Source: G963665975 sp963665975 (GTDB lineage: Bacteria; Bacteroidota; Rhodothermia; Rhodothermales; Bin80). Taken from it: 64,000 nt of DNA. The stretch lies in assembly GCA_963665975.1 (NCBI GenBank), contig OY762508.1, positions 2,232,001-2,296,000 of the forward strand, written 5' to 3'. Each line of letters starts with the position of its first letter. The stretch's first letter is position 1. The position numbers were made by a program, and so were the translations under genes. Below, piece by piece: positions 34,508-43,245 of this stretch. Below the pieces are notes generated by a model that searched no databases, had not been told where the DNA came from, and saw nothing but the letters and a program-made list of their open reading frames with translations.

Positions 34508-34705
34508 ATGGCGCAACCCATGGATATCAGCCAGATTTTGCGGTGGATCATCATCGCGATGGTAATTATCATCATTGCCTTGTTGCTTGATGCCGTACTC
34601 GGCCTATTGAGTTTTCTGGCGAAAGTGGCGCTGCCAGTCCTGGTGGTATTGCTGGTCGTGGCCATTGTACTTCGGTTTGTTGGCACGTTGCGAGGCCGCC
34701 GGTAG
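34508..34705 (+). CDS. Small two-helix membrane protein
   Basis: A 65-residue protein that is almost wholly two hydrophobic helices (WIIIAMVIIIIALLLDAVLG and KVALPVLVVLLVVAIVLRFV) with a basic C-terminus (GTLRGRR). Its ATG is 1 nt after the Kelch gene stop, so it is likely coupled with that gene; tadA follows 25 nt after its stop. No family is recognised. It may be a small inner-membrane accessory protein. Confidence 0.65.
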   Translation: MAQPMDISQILRWIIIAMVIIIIALLLDAVLGLLSFLAKVALPVLVVLLVVAIVLRFVGTLRGRR

Positions 34706-34730
34706 TGCCGGAGTGGCGTCTGGGATCCGT

Positions 34731-35204
34731 ATGAGTCTGTCTACGCTCCTTGAACCTGACCGCCGCTGGATGCGGGCGGCGCTGCGGGAAGCGGAGCGCG
34801 CCCTCGAAAAAAAGGAAGTGCCGGTGGGCGCTGTTGTGGTAAAGGGAGAACGAATAATCGGCCGTGGACATAATCTTGTGGAGACGCTGCGCGATCCGAC
34901 TGCGCACGCGGAGATAATTGCCATCACAGCAGCCTGCGAAACGCTCGGTGACAAGTTTCTCAGTGATTGCTGCCTGTATGTTACACTGGAGCCATGCCCG
35001 ATGTGCGCGGGAGCAATCGTTCTCGCTCGCATGCGTCGGCTTGTGTTTGGTTCGTTTGATGCTCGTGCAGGCAGCGCATCGACGCTGTACAATATCCCGC
35101 AGGACAAGCGGCTGAATCATCGCGTAGATATCGTGTCGGGCGTCGAAGAAGCAGAGGCCGCCACACTGTTAAAGGCCTTCTTTCGGAAACGGCGAGAAAC
35201 CTGA
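34731..35204 (+). CDS. tadA: tRNA-specific adenosine deaminase TadA
   Basis: TadA deaminates A34 of tRNA-Arg(ACG) to inosine. The 157-residue product has the zinc and catalytic motifs of the deaminase fold: TAHAEIIAI (H59, E61) and TLEPCPMCAGAI (C89, C92). The substrate-facing VYGS-like strand appears as LVFGSFDARAG, and LNHRVDIVSGV is the usual late segment. The ATG at 34731 gives a protein of normal length. Confidence 0.95.
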   Translation: MSLSTLLEPDRRWMRAALREAERALEKKEVPVGAVVVKGERIIGRGHNLVETLRDPTAHAEIIAITAACETLGDKFLSDCCLYVTLEPCPMCAGAIVLARMRRLVFGSFDARAGSASTLYNIPQDKRLNHRVDIVSGVEEAEAATLLKAFFRKRRET

Positions 35205-35250
35205 TAACACGTAGGCTTGACAGCCGCGAGCCTTCTGCTGCCTGGCAGGA

Positions 35251-35979
35251 TCATGTCATCGGTACAACCTCGGCATAGATGTATGTGGGATCTGGGCGGG
35301 CGTCTTGCTCGTCGGAATGCGTCTGGATTTCTCGTCTGACGATTGCGCCCGGGCGGGCGTCAACAGGTGAAGTAAACATGGGGCCGTCCACCACGCACGT
35401 GTGAAATTCGCCATTCTCACCCAGCGGGTCGACGCTTGCAGGCAGTGCAGCGAGAAGCTCGCGGTCAAACCACCGTCCAGCCACATGCGCTGGCGCTCTG
35501 CGGGGATTGACGGCAGTTACGATCGCTCGGAGTCCGGAGGCGATCATTTCCTCGGCAAGCACGGTGGTGTCCCGCCCCCAGATCGGAAAAATCGGAGCAA
35601 TCCCGGTGCCGCGGAGCCGGTCCTCGCGATAGCGGCGAATATCTTCGAGAAAAAGGTCGCCAAAGGCGAGTGTTAACGCAGTCTGGTGCCGGGGGAGCGC
35701 TCGCATGCGATCAAGGAAGCTCGTCATCGCGGCTTCATACTGCAAATTCGAGCACGGATACGGTATGGGTATTAGGTGCAGCGGCACACCGAGTCGCGCA
35801 ACCTGCTCCTTGAGAGCCCATATTGGCGTCGAGTGAATGGAGACGCGTTCGAAATGCTCGGTCACCGTCGTAAACACACCGCGGACATCATAGCAGTCGG
35901 GTGCTTGCCGGAGGGTGTGAAGGGCCCAGGCGGAGTCCTTGCCAGAAGACCAGGAGACCAGAACAGGAGTAGGGGGCAT
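35251..35979 (-). CDS. Dph6-related ATP pyrophosphatase domain protein
   Basis: A 242-residue protein of the adenine nucleotide alpha-hydrolase fold. The P-loop-like motif is VSWSSGKDSAWALHTL near the N-terminus; then come FGDLFLEDIRRYREDRL and FPIWGRDTTVLAEEMI, which are typical of the diphthine-ammonia ligase (Dph6)-related group, and NGEFHTCVVDGPMF. Bacteria lack diphthamide, so the bacterial substrate is not known; an ATP-dependent amidation or thiolation is inferred. The ATG at 35979 places the motif at residue 8. It converges on tadA. Confidence 0.85.
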   Translation of the reverse strand: MPPTPVLVSWSSGKDSAWALHTLRQAPDCYDVRGVFTTVTEHFERVSIHSTPIWALKEQVARLGVPLHLIPIPYPCSNLQYEAAMTSFLDRMRALPRHQTALTLAFGDLFLEDIRRYREDRLRGTGIAPIFPIWGRDTTVLAEEMIASGLRAIVTAVNPRRAPAHVAGRWFDRELLAALPASVDPLGENGEFHTCVVDGPMFTSPVDARPGAIVRREIQTHSDEQDARPDPTYIYAEVVPMT

Positions 35980-36503
35980 CACGGTGCACACGACAAGTGC
36001 AGTAGGGACTGCGACCAAGGCCGCTCGAACAAGGTAGCTGTTACTTCCCAGAGAATACTAGAAGATATTATAAATATGCATGTTGTACTTTATAAGTCTT
36101 GGCGAAAGCACTACAATTTGATTCTTTAGGCCCTTGTAACACCGACCAGAGTTGAAATCCCATAGTGCCTTACCATACCAGGTAAATAATTCCCTAAGCA
36201 GTCGTTATTATGACGGCCATCGGTAGCTTTGAACGGGGGCAATCCCATGACAGATACGGCAAGGGCACGCACAAATAGTCGACTTTCTTCGGGATCAGCG
36301 AAGTACTTCAGGGTTGATCTCGGTTATAGACAAGTGGCCGCTTTAACGTTAAGAGGTCTTCGTTCAAGATCTTGATGGGACTCTGTTATACTCTGCATAG
36401 CGAACAGAGGTAACCAAAGTGATTGCTGGTCCGGCTTCTACAACGCGGCATGCTGGTCACAGATTACCACTATAACCAGGCAGAAACCCAATCGAAGCAA
36501 CTC
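35980..36503. other. AT-rich intergenic region
   Basis: About 520 nt without a convincing gene. The part at about 36040-36220 is clearly more AT-rich than the rest of the window (for example ATATTATAAATAT near 36064-36078). Only short frames (about 40 codons) occur. The region precedes a methyltransferase gene that stands apart from any operon. Confidence 0.45.
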
Positions 36504-37241
36504 ATGGATCAGATCAAGCAATACGAAACGATCGCCGACGCGTTCGCGGTCTCAATGGCGCTTCCGTTCCGCGAGGCCATCGAGCAGCACACTCTGAGAG
36601 AGCTTCTGGGAGATGTCTCCAGGGCGAACGTAGTTGACATGGCCTGCGGCGACGGGTTCTATACACGGTGGGTTAAGCGGTCCGGAGCATTGACGGCGAT
36701 GGGCCTCGATGTTTCCGTCGAAATGATTCGTCGCGCGGAAGAAATGGAACAGCGCAATCCACTCGGATGCGAATACCGGCAGTCGGATATCGCCACGGCT
36801 GTTGTGTCCAACCCCGTGGATGTGGTGATCGCTGTGTATTCCCTCGGTTATGCCCGAAGTGGTGCGCAACTCCGGCAGTTCTGCAAGGCGTGCTACCATG
36901 CCTTGCGCGAGGGTGGGCGGTTCGTCGGGCTCAACGACAACGTTCGGAATCCTCCTCCTACGGGCATCTCGTGGAGGAAATACGGATTAGAGAGATACTG
37001 TCCGAATCCACTTTCAGAGGGTGACCCGGTTCGATATACGATTATCAACGCGGACGGGCAGCGGTTCGATGTGGAGAATTTCTATCTGAAGGGCAAAACG
37101 TATGAGGATGCCTTCGAGGCAGTGGGATTCAGTGAGTTTCGATGGATCGACGTTTCGTTGGACCCAGCCGAGCATCGCAATCCGTTCTGGGATGACTTTC
37201 TGACTCACCCACCCATCGTCGGGTTTACTGCTTCCAGATAG
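36504..37241 (+). CDS. Class I SAM-dependent methyltransferase
   Basis: A protein of about 245 residues with a Rossmann-fold methyltransferase core: VVDMACGDGFYTRWVKRSGA (motif I, SAM binding), MGLDVSVEMIRRAEEME (motif II), EYRQSDIATA, then VDVVIAVYSLGYA (motif IV) and ALREGGRFVGLND (motif VI). An N-terminal YETIADAFAVSMALPFREAIEQ helix is common in small-molecule methyltransferases of this group. The start is uncertain: ATG 36504 puts the conserved helix at the N-terminus, and an ATG at 36450 is the alternative. No neighbour gives the substrate. Confidence 0.85.
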   Translation: MDQIKQYETIADAFAVSMALPFREAIEQHTLRELLGDVSRANVVDMACGDGFYTRWVKRSGALTAMGLDVSVEMIRRAEEMEQRNPLGCEYRQSDIATAVVSNPVDVVIAVYSLGYARSGAQLRQFCKACYHALREGGRFVGLNDNVRNPPPTGISWRKYGLERYCPNPLSEGDPVRYTIINADGQRFDVENFYLKGKTYEDAFEAVGFSEFRWIDVSLDPAEHRNPFWDDFLTHPPIVGFTASR

Positions 37242-37411
37242 TGGCATCAGCGGCAGACGCTTCGTCATATCCGTCTGGTGATCGGCCGGTTGAGTTAGCG
37301 GTCGATTCTCGGGCGTGCCGCGCCGCGCGCATGGTAGCCCATCTGAGCGAGGATTACTACGAGATGCGCGCCATGTTTACCAAGATCTGTACTGAGTGCG
37401 GGGCAACATGA
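37241..37411 (+). CDS. Possible small ORF coupled to the methyltransferase
   Basis: A 56-codon frame starts with GTG that overlaps the methyltransferase stop (TAGTG) and ends at TGA 37409-37411. The product is unremarkable until its end, YYEMRAMFTKICTECGA, where CTEC could bind metal. It may be a real coupled small protein, a fragment of a lost gene, or chance. I do not recognise it. Confidence 0.25.
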   Translation: MASAADASSYPSGDRPVELAVDSRACRAARMVAHLSEDYYEMRAMFTKICTECGAT

Positions 37412-37556
37412 TCACGAGTGGTCCCTGCCTGTCGGATTTTACGTCATGGCCACGGTGGGTATTTCGCGGACGTTACTGTCATACGATCCTCATGACGCGC
37501 TTTCTTCTTCTTCCTGCATGCTTCATGATCATGGTAGGCTCGTCGAGATGGTTCCT

Positions 37557-37586
37557 CCAGAAAATCCAGTACCCAGGATTTTCTGG
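37557..37586. repeat. Perfect 11-bp inverted repeat in an intergenic region
   Basis: CCAGAAAATCC (37557-37567) and GGATTTTCTGG (37576-37586) are exact reverse complements around an 8-nt loop. No T-run follows on either strand, so it is not a standard terminator. It sits in the 460-nt region 37412-37875, in which I see no gene. It may be an operator or a relic of a mobile element. Confidence 0.6.
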
Positions 37587-37875
37587 TCAATTACGATGAG
37601 AATATGTCCCGCCCGCAGTTGATGGCGTGCGATGATGTCAGTGGAAGCCACGAATTGGGTCTTGCTTGATGCAGCATGGTAGAGCTAAACAGTCGCCACT
37701 GGGACAAAACAGAGCGGTAGGGCAGAGATGGCCGATCACGGCGAAATGGGATATGCTGCGTGTATGCCGGTAGACTGTGATGATAGAAACACGTAGGTCA
37801 ACGCCACAGCAGGCCACATCTAAGCATTTCCGAAAGATCCAGGACCAACTACCGCAGCGAGGTCGTGATGAGTGG

Positions 37876-39129
37876 TTAACCCAAGCCACGTGTCAGCACA
37901 GTGTCCATGATTGTGGCTGCCGTATCAGCCGCTTCACGGGTTACGATCATGGGTGGCGCCAGGCGTACGGCGTTATTGCCACAGCCCAGTACCAGCAGTC
38001 CGCGCTCGAAGCAGTTGCGCTCAAAAGTGCCTGCTTGTCCATGTTCCGCAAAAGCAAGGGCGAGCATGAGGCCCCTTCCGCGCACCTCGCTAATGGCATC
38101 ATGGCGTGCGGCAAGCATTTGTAACTGCGCCCCGACATAGGCGCCCATCTCGCGGGCATTCTCCATGAGGTTATCTTCGACAAGGTCCAGGGTTGCCAAG
38201 CCGGCAGCGCACGCCAAGGGGTTGCCGCCAAACGTGCTGCCATGACTGCCACGCGGCCACGTCATGACCTTATCCTTGGCCATCATGGCGCTGATGGGAA
38301 GCCCTGATCCAAGCCCTTTGCCCAGCGTTATGATGTCTGGGACGATGTCCCACTGCTCCATTGCAAAGAAAGTCCCCGTTCGTCCCATGCCCGTTTGGAT
38401 TTCGTCAGCGATCAAGAGGATGCCGAATTCGTCACACACGGTGCGGAGGTGTGCGAAGAATCCTGGTGGCGGCACGCGATGGCCACCTTCGCCCTGAATG
38501 GGCTCGACGATAATGGCGGCGACCTCCTCCGGTGTCACGGTGCGCTTGAAGAGACCGCGAAGATGGTGCTCGATACCTGCGCCATACGGCACGTGATGCA
38601 CGCCTGGAAGATGTGGACCAAATCCTGCACGTTGCACCGCCTTGCTGGCCGTCAGGCTCATCGCACCGTAGGTGCGTCCATGAAACGCTCCCTCGAAGGC
38701 GATCAGGTGCGCGCGTCCGGTGTGGTAGCGCGCCAGTTTGATAGCTGCTTCGACGGCTTCCGCCCCGGAATTGCCCAGGTAAACACGCCATGCATCTTCT
38801 CCCGGACACAGTGCAGAGAGTCGTGTGCACAGCGCGGTGTAGGTATCATAGTAGAAGTCCGTACCACAGATGTGGAGCAAACGCTCCGTTTGCCCCCGGA
38901 TGCGCGCGACTACTTCCGGATGGCAGTGGCCCGTCAAGGTTACCGCAATTCCGGACATGAAGTCGAGGAATCTGTTGCCGTCCACATCTTCGATGACCAT
39001 GCCCTCGCCACGGTTAACCACTAGCGGGTAGGCCTTGATAAGCGATCGGGAGGCTACGTGTCCGTCTGCTGCAATTGCAGCCTGCGCCCGCGGGCCAGGC
39101 AAATCCGTCACGATGTGGGGTAGACGCAT
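37876..39129 (-). CDS. Class III aminotransferase (4-aminobutyrate / acetylornithine type)
   Basis: A 417-residue PLP-dependent aminotransferase. It begins MRLPHIVTDLPGPRAQ, as family members do, then FLDFMSGIAVTLTGHCHPEV. The cofactor pocket appears as YLGNSGAEAVEAAIKLAR, FEGAFHGRTYGAMSLT and LLIADEIQTGMGRTG (PLP-binding Asp), with the Schiff-base Lys in ITLGKGLGSGLPISAM and HGSTFGGNPLACAAG closing the site. It most resembles 4-aminobutyrate and related omega-aminotransferases. The start at 39129 fits the family best; an ATG at 39174 is possible. It is transcribed away from the repeat copy at 39.4 kb. Confidence 0.88.
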   Translation of the reverse strand: MRLPHIVTDLPGPRAQAAIAADGHVASRSLIKAYPLVVNRGEGMVIEDVDGNRFLDFMSGIAVTLTGHCHPEVVARIRGQTERLLHICGTDFYYDTYTALCTRLSALCPGEDAWRVYLGNSGAEAVEAAIKLARYHTGRAHLIAFEGAFHGRTYGAMSLTASKAVQRAGFGPHLPGVHHVPYGAGIEHHLRGLFKRTVTPEEVAAIIVEPIQGEGGHRVPPPGFFAHLRTVCDEFGILLIADEIQTGMGRTGTFFAMEQWDIVPDIITLGKGLGSGLPISAMMAKDKVMTWPRGSHGSTFGGNPLACAAGLATLDLVEDNLMENAREMGAYVGAQLQMLAARHDAISEVRGRGLMLALAFAEHGQAGTFERNCFERGLLVLGCGNNAVRLAPPMIVTREAADTAATIMDTVLTRGLG

Positions 39130-39388
39130 ACAGCTGATAGGAGAAGGGTCACAATACGTTAGTGGGATGTTCATAGCTTGTCGGGGCAAGCGCCAAGCTT
39201 TGCTAATGCGTGTGCATAGGCGTTGTTCGGGAGAGTGAGGGCCGGCGCGGTACCTGCCAGAATGCTCCGTCGCCGAGCGAACGTAATGCCACCGGAAATC
39301 AGCCGCCGTTACACGGTGCAGTAATCCCATGGCAGGAGCATCGCTAGCCGGGTCGGAGGCGCTTGAATATACAGAATCGCAGGGCTCC

Positions 39389-39478
39389 GAGGCGGGAAAC
39401 AGAGGCAGCCATCCACGGGTTCGGAGCACATTCTTCGAGTGTGGACCTGAATGCATGTAGGACGTGGAAATTTCGGGT
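39389..39478 (+). repeat. ypdA 5'-end repeat, copy 1 (degenerate)
   Basis: The stretch from about 39394 matches the DNA around the ypdA start at 45187-45240 at about 47 of 54 positions by eye (shared core AACAGAGGCAGCCATCCACG, one base different). It continues through the start codon. In this copy the reading frame is dead: ATG is followed at once by TAG (39454-39459), then GACGTGGAAATTTCGGG in place of GACGTGGTAATCATCGGGG. It is the most decayed of three copies and lies upstream of the TonB receptor gene. Confidence 0.8.
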
Positions 39479-40062
39479 GTTGAAGCAGAAGCGGAATTGT
39501 TTCCAGTTTCACGATTTAGGGACTCTTGCGGTCTATATTGGCATCAGCTACTTATCCATCCCTTCTGTCACATATCCGACTGTCGGCGGCGCACGTTGAG
39601 GACCCTTCACGTGAGTATCGGTTAGGCTTGTATGCACTCTTGCAGCCTGGCATCAGAAGTCAAAAGCGATCCACTTCGTTCACCGTGAACACGACGTGCC
39701 ACGCCAGGAAATCGTTCAGTCTTAAAACGCTGCTTACTTGACAAATGCACGATATAGCGCCAATGAAATCAGTCCTTTCTCAATCAATTGTCACATTTAG
39801 TCGTTGGGAAGCCTGATTCGGGAATCAAAATACTCCCCAAGCAGACCCAGAAAACTTGCGTTGAGGTGGAATTGCCTCTGATAGCTGTGCTTTCGATTTG
39901 CTACGACAGCATGGATGTTGGTTCGCAATTGGTCCGGCGGAATTCACAGGTCGTTGCATGGATATCGGGTGTGTGCACTATCATCGTTTCACCGGCTATC
40001 CATTTGCTTGAGGTCAGAGTATCTTAATCTCATTACGGTCGAAAAACTGCAGCATAGGCATA
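39479..40062. other. Region upstream of the second TonB receptor
   Basis: Nearly 600 nt with no convincing gene. A short palindrome TGATTC-GG-GAATCA lies at about 39811-39824. The final 60 nt before the receptor ATG contain TTG near 40008 and TATCTTAA near 40019, a poor match to a Bacteroidota promoter. Confidence 0.4.
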
Positions 40063-42915
40063 ATGGCAAGACTTTACGCGCACAACGCATGCAGGCATCT
40101 CTTGCTTCTGGCATTGCTTGGTATTGCACCAATCGCCCAGGCGCAGCCTGTGCCAACATCCCTGTCCGGAACCGTCACGGATGCCGAAACCGAGGTACCG
40201 TTGCCAGGTGCCAACGTCTACATTGAGGCTATCGCACAGGGTACAACCACTGACGGGGATGGGGCTTACCACCTCTTCGGCCTAGCATCTGGAAGCGTCA
40301 TTATTTCATTCAGCTTCACCGGATACCAAAATCAGGAAATTACGGTCACGTTGACCGCTGGAACGGCACACACTCTGGACATCGCCCTGACACCTGGCGT
40401 GGAGTTGGATCCCATTCAGGTGACGGCTGGTCGGCGACAGGCGAAGGCTCTCAATGCTCCAGCATCTGTGGACGTGGTTGGCATTAGGGATTTGAGCGAG
40501 GAAACGGGGCCGACGGCCGTAACGGCGCTACGCAATCTTGCTGGTGTTGACATGGCACAGACGGGTTACGACCGGCAGGAAGTGGTTATTCGCGGCTTCA
40601 ACAATGCGTTCACCGCAGCGCTGTATGCCCTGACGGACTATCGGCAGGCCGCCGTGGCAGCGCTTGGGGTCAATAGTCACAATATCATGCCCAGCCTTGG
40701 CATCGATTTGGAGCGTATCGAAGTAGTTCGTGGACCAGGTTCGGCATTGTACGGTGCGGGTGTAGATGCGGGTGTCATTCACTATATCACAAAAGATGCG
40801 TTTGCCTATCCGGGCGCAACCGTTTCAGTAGCCGGTGGGGATCATTCCTTTCTTGATTTTCAGGGACGCGTTGCCGGAGTAATAGGCAACAAGCTTGGTG
40901 TTAAGGTAGCAGGAGCGTATATGAATGTGGACAATTTTCAGTTAGAGGGTTGCCCGGCGTCTGTTTTCGCTGCACGCCGTTTTGAGGAATGCCCGGATCC
41001 GCACGACGCTCAGCAGATTGCCGCATACGGTGAGCGGGAGACGGCGACGAAGCGACTGAACGTCTACGGAAGCCTGGAATACAGGTTCGGTAGCCGCACA
41101 TCCCTGTTGTTCAATGGTGGCCATTCCCTCAGTTCCGGAACTACGATTACCGGTATTGGCGTCAGCCAGGCAGATAACTGGGGCTACACCTTCGGGCAGT
41201 TGCAGTTCAAATCCGGTGGCTTTTTCGCCCAAGCGTATATCAACCAGAATGACGCAGGGGACACTTACCTCTATGCAGGGGATACGGTGGTAGATAATGG
41301 CAGGCTAGTGAATATGCAGGCACAGTATGATTTGTCCTTGGCAGGCGGGCGTGAGCAACTCGTTTTCGGCGTTGATGTAGATCTCACGCGCCCCAATACG
41401 GAAGGCACGATCCATGGTCGCTTTGAAGAAAGGGACCACATAAATGAGTATGGTGCCTACGTGCAGTCCTTGACTAGAATCGGCGACCGTCTCGAACTGA
41501 TAGTCGCAGCTAGGAGCGACTACAGCAACGTCGTGGACAATATCCAGTTTTCTCCACGGGCGGCCCTCGTCTACAAACCGGCACCCGCGCACAGCATTCG
41601 GGCGACGTTTAACCGCGCCTTTTCCTCCCCGCTTGCCACGCGGGTATTTCTGGATATAGTTGCCGGACAAATTCCGGGTACCGGCATAAGACTCCGGGGA
41701 CACGGTGCTTCCGAGGGATTCACTTGGGAGCGAAACACTGACTTCCTAGCGCTCGGGGCTCCAACCGATCTTGTCGCATCCAGCCTCGTGCCCGGTTCCG
41801 AGGGGGCGCCGGTTCCTGTTGGTCTGCCAACGGGCGATTTGTATGCGGCCATTTATCGCGGACTCGCTGCCGTCCCGCCTGCAGAATTAGCCCGTCAGGT
41901 TACGGAGGCAGGCATTCCGATCAATGCCGCTACTACCGCAGTGCTTGTGCAGCTACTGAGCCCCGACGTCACGGAGGTAACCGGTTTCAGCCCTGGTGTG
42001 ATGGGTCTGCTCAATCCAACGACAGCGGAAATCGAGACGTTTGTCACTGATCTGCTACCACTGCCTCCGCTTAGCCAAACGGTTTCCCAAACGTTTGAAA
42101 TAGGCTACAAGGGTATCGTGAATGACCGAGTGCTAGTTGCATTCGATGGATACTTTGGCCGAAAGAAAAATTTCATAGGTCCGCTGAGCCTGGAGACTCC
42201 CTTTGTAGTGGTGCCGACCCTGTCGCAGGACCTGACCAACGACATCGCACTTGGAATTGTGAATAACACCGTACTCGCCGGAACACTGGATGCAGCCGGA
42301 TTGGCGCCCGAAACTGTGGCGGCTCTGCTCGTGCAACTAGCCGGACAATCCGGCGCGTTGCCGTCCGCTTCGACACCAGTGGCAATCGTTCAACCGGTAG
42401 AGAACAATTTAGGTGCAGGGCATGTGCCGGAGTTGATGCTCACGTATCGGAATTTCGGAAGTATCAACTATTACGGAATTGATGCTGCAATTCAGCTGAT
42501 CGCCTCGGAGAAGCTCGAATTCTTCGCCAACACGTCGTGGGTTAGCGACGATTTGTTTGACAATGAGGAATTGAACGAACCGAGCAAGAACGTATCTCTG
42601 GCGCTAAATGCATCTCCATTGAAGATAAAGTTCGGCGGCGCCTTCCGGCATCCCAGCGGTCTCACCATCAATGGATCGGCGCGATATTCGAAGGGTTTCC
42701 CGGTGCGTTCCGGCGTTCATGTGGGGGACATTGACGATTATTTCCTCGTGGATATGGGTGTAAGCTATAGGTTTGGCTCCCGAATGGAGGGACTGCGGAT
42801 CAACCTGGGTGTCTCCAACTTGTTCAACAGCAGCCACAGGCAATTCATCGGTGCGCCCAAGATCGGCCGAGTCACAGTCGCTCGGCTCACCTATACGTTC
42901 AATTTTCCGAGTTAG
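40063..42915 (+). CDS. TonB-dependent receptor with carboxypeptidase-like regulatory domain
   Basis: A 950-residue outer-membrane receptor. A signal peptide ends in AIAQAQP-like sequence (IAQAQPVP). A CarboxypepD_reg-like domain follows (LSGTVTDAETEVPLPGANVYI, read in two parts), then a short linker LDPIQVTAGRRQA, a plug domain (LRNLAGVDMAQTGYDRQEVV, VVIRGFNNAF, LERIEVVRGPGSALYGAGV) and a barrel ending in LTYTFNFPS. About residues 570-700 hold an Ala/Pro/Leu/Thr-rich extracellular insertion that is not barrel-like. It is flanked by copies 1 and 2 of the ypdA 5' repeat, so it may have arrived as a cassette. The ligand is unknown. Confidence 0.9.
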   Translation: MARLYAHNACRHLLLLALLGIAPIAQAQPVPTSLSGTVTDAETEVPLPGANVYIEAIAQGTTTDGDGAYHLFGLASGSVIISFSFTGYQNQEITVTLTAGTAHTLDIALTPGVELDPIQVTAGRRQAKALNAPASVDVVGIRDLSEETGPTAVTALRNLAGVDMAQTGYDRQEVVIRGFNNAFTAALYALTDYRQAAVAALGVNSHNIMPSLGIDLERIEVVRGPGSALYGAGVDAGVIHYITKDAFAYPGATVSVAGGDHSFLDFQGRVAGVIGNKLGVKVAGAYMNVDNFQLEGCPASVFAARRFEECPDPHDAQQIAAYGERETATKRLNVYGSLEYRFGSRTSLLFNGGHSLSSGTTITGIGVSQADNWGYTFGQLQFKSGGFFAQAYINQNDAGDTYLYAGDTVVDNGRLVNMQAQYDLSLAGGREQLVFGVDVDLTRPNTEGTIHGRFEERDHINEYGAYVQSLTRIGDRLELIVAARSDYSNVVDNIQFSPRAALVYKPAPAHSIRATFNRAFSSPLATRVFLDIVAGQIPGTGIRLRGHGASEGFTWERNTDFLALGAPTDLVASSLVPGSEGAPVPVGLPTGDLYAAIYRGLAAVPPAELARQVTEAGIPINAATTAVLVQLLSPDVTEVTGFSPGVMGLLNPTTAEIETFVTDLLPLPPLSQTVSQTFEIGYKGIVNDRVLVAFDGYFGRKKNFIGPLSLETPFVVVPTLSQDLTNDIALGIVNNTVLAGTLDAAGLAPETVAALLVQLAGQSGALPSASTPVAIVQPVENNLGAGHVPELMLTYRNFGSINYYGIDAAIQLIASEKLEFFANTSWVSDDLFDNEELNEPSKNVSLALNASPLKIKFGGAFRHPSGLTINGSARYSKGFPVRSGVHVGDIDDYFLVDMGVSYRFGSRMEGLRINLGVSNLFNSSHRQFIGAPKIGRVTVARLTYTFNFPS

Positions 42916-43048
42916 ACGGGAGTGCGGACATTTTGCAGGCGGATCAAATCGCCGCTTGCGAATTGCACAGGAACAGCATGACAGAACTCTCCCACATCTC
43001 CGAATGGCTCTCGTAGATTAGGGTATCCAACGCAGAATCGGAGGCGCC

Positions 43049-43160
43049 GTAGGGTGAAACAGGGGCAACCATCCTCGGGGCTGAAAGCGCATTTTTTCGG
43101 ATGCGGACCCGGATGGACGTGGTAATCATTGGAGCGGGGCCCGTAGGACTGCCCGGCGGA
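43049..43160 (+). repeat. ypdA 5'-end repeat, copy 2
   Basis: This copy matches the upstream region and the first 13 or so codons of ypdA. Over 43116-43151 it differs from 45256-45291 at only 2 of 36 positions, including an 18-nt exact match GCGGGGCCCGTAGGACTG. Similarity fades after about 43160. Compared with the intact gene the second codon (TGT) and about 5 nt of leader are missing. It separates the TonB receptor from the propeller lipoprotein. Confidence 0.88.
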
Positions 43161-43190
43161 CATCATCCTTACGGGGTTACTTGTGATTAG
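43113..43190 (+). pseudogene. Truncated ypdA start (25 codons)
   Basis: Within repeat copy 2 the frame MDVVIIGAGPVGLPGGHHPY continues for five more residues and stops at 43190. The first 13 residues are the FAD-binding GxGxxG strand of YpdA; the remainder is unrelated. The fragment cannot fold as a reductase and is best read as a duplicated, cut-off 5' end of the gene found intact at 45250. Confidence 0.8.
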
Positions 43191-43245
43191 CAAACGCGTT
43201 CATCCTATCGGGGTCTGTTTCAATGGTCCACTACTCAGGAGGACC

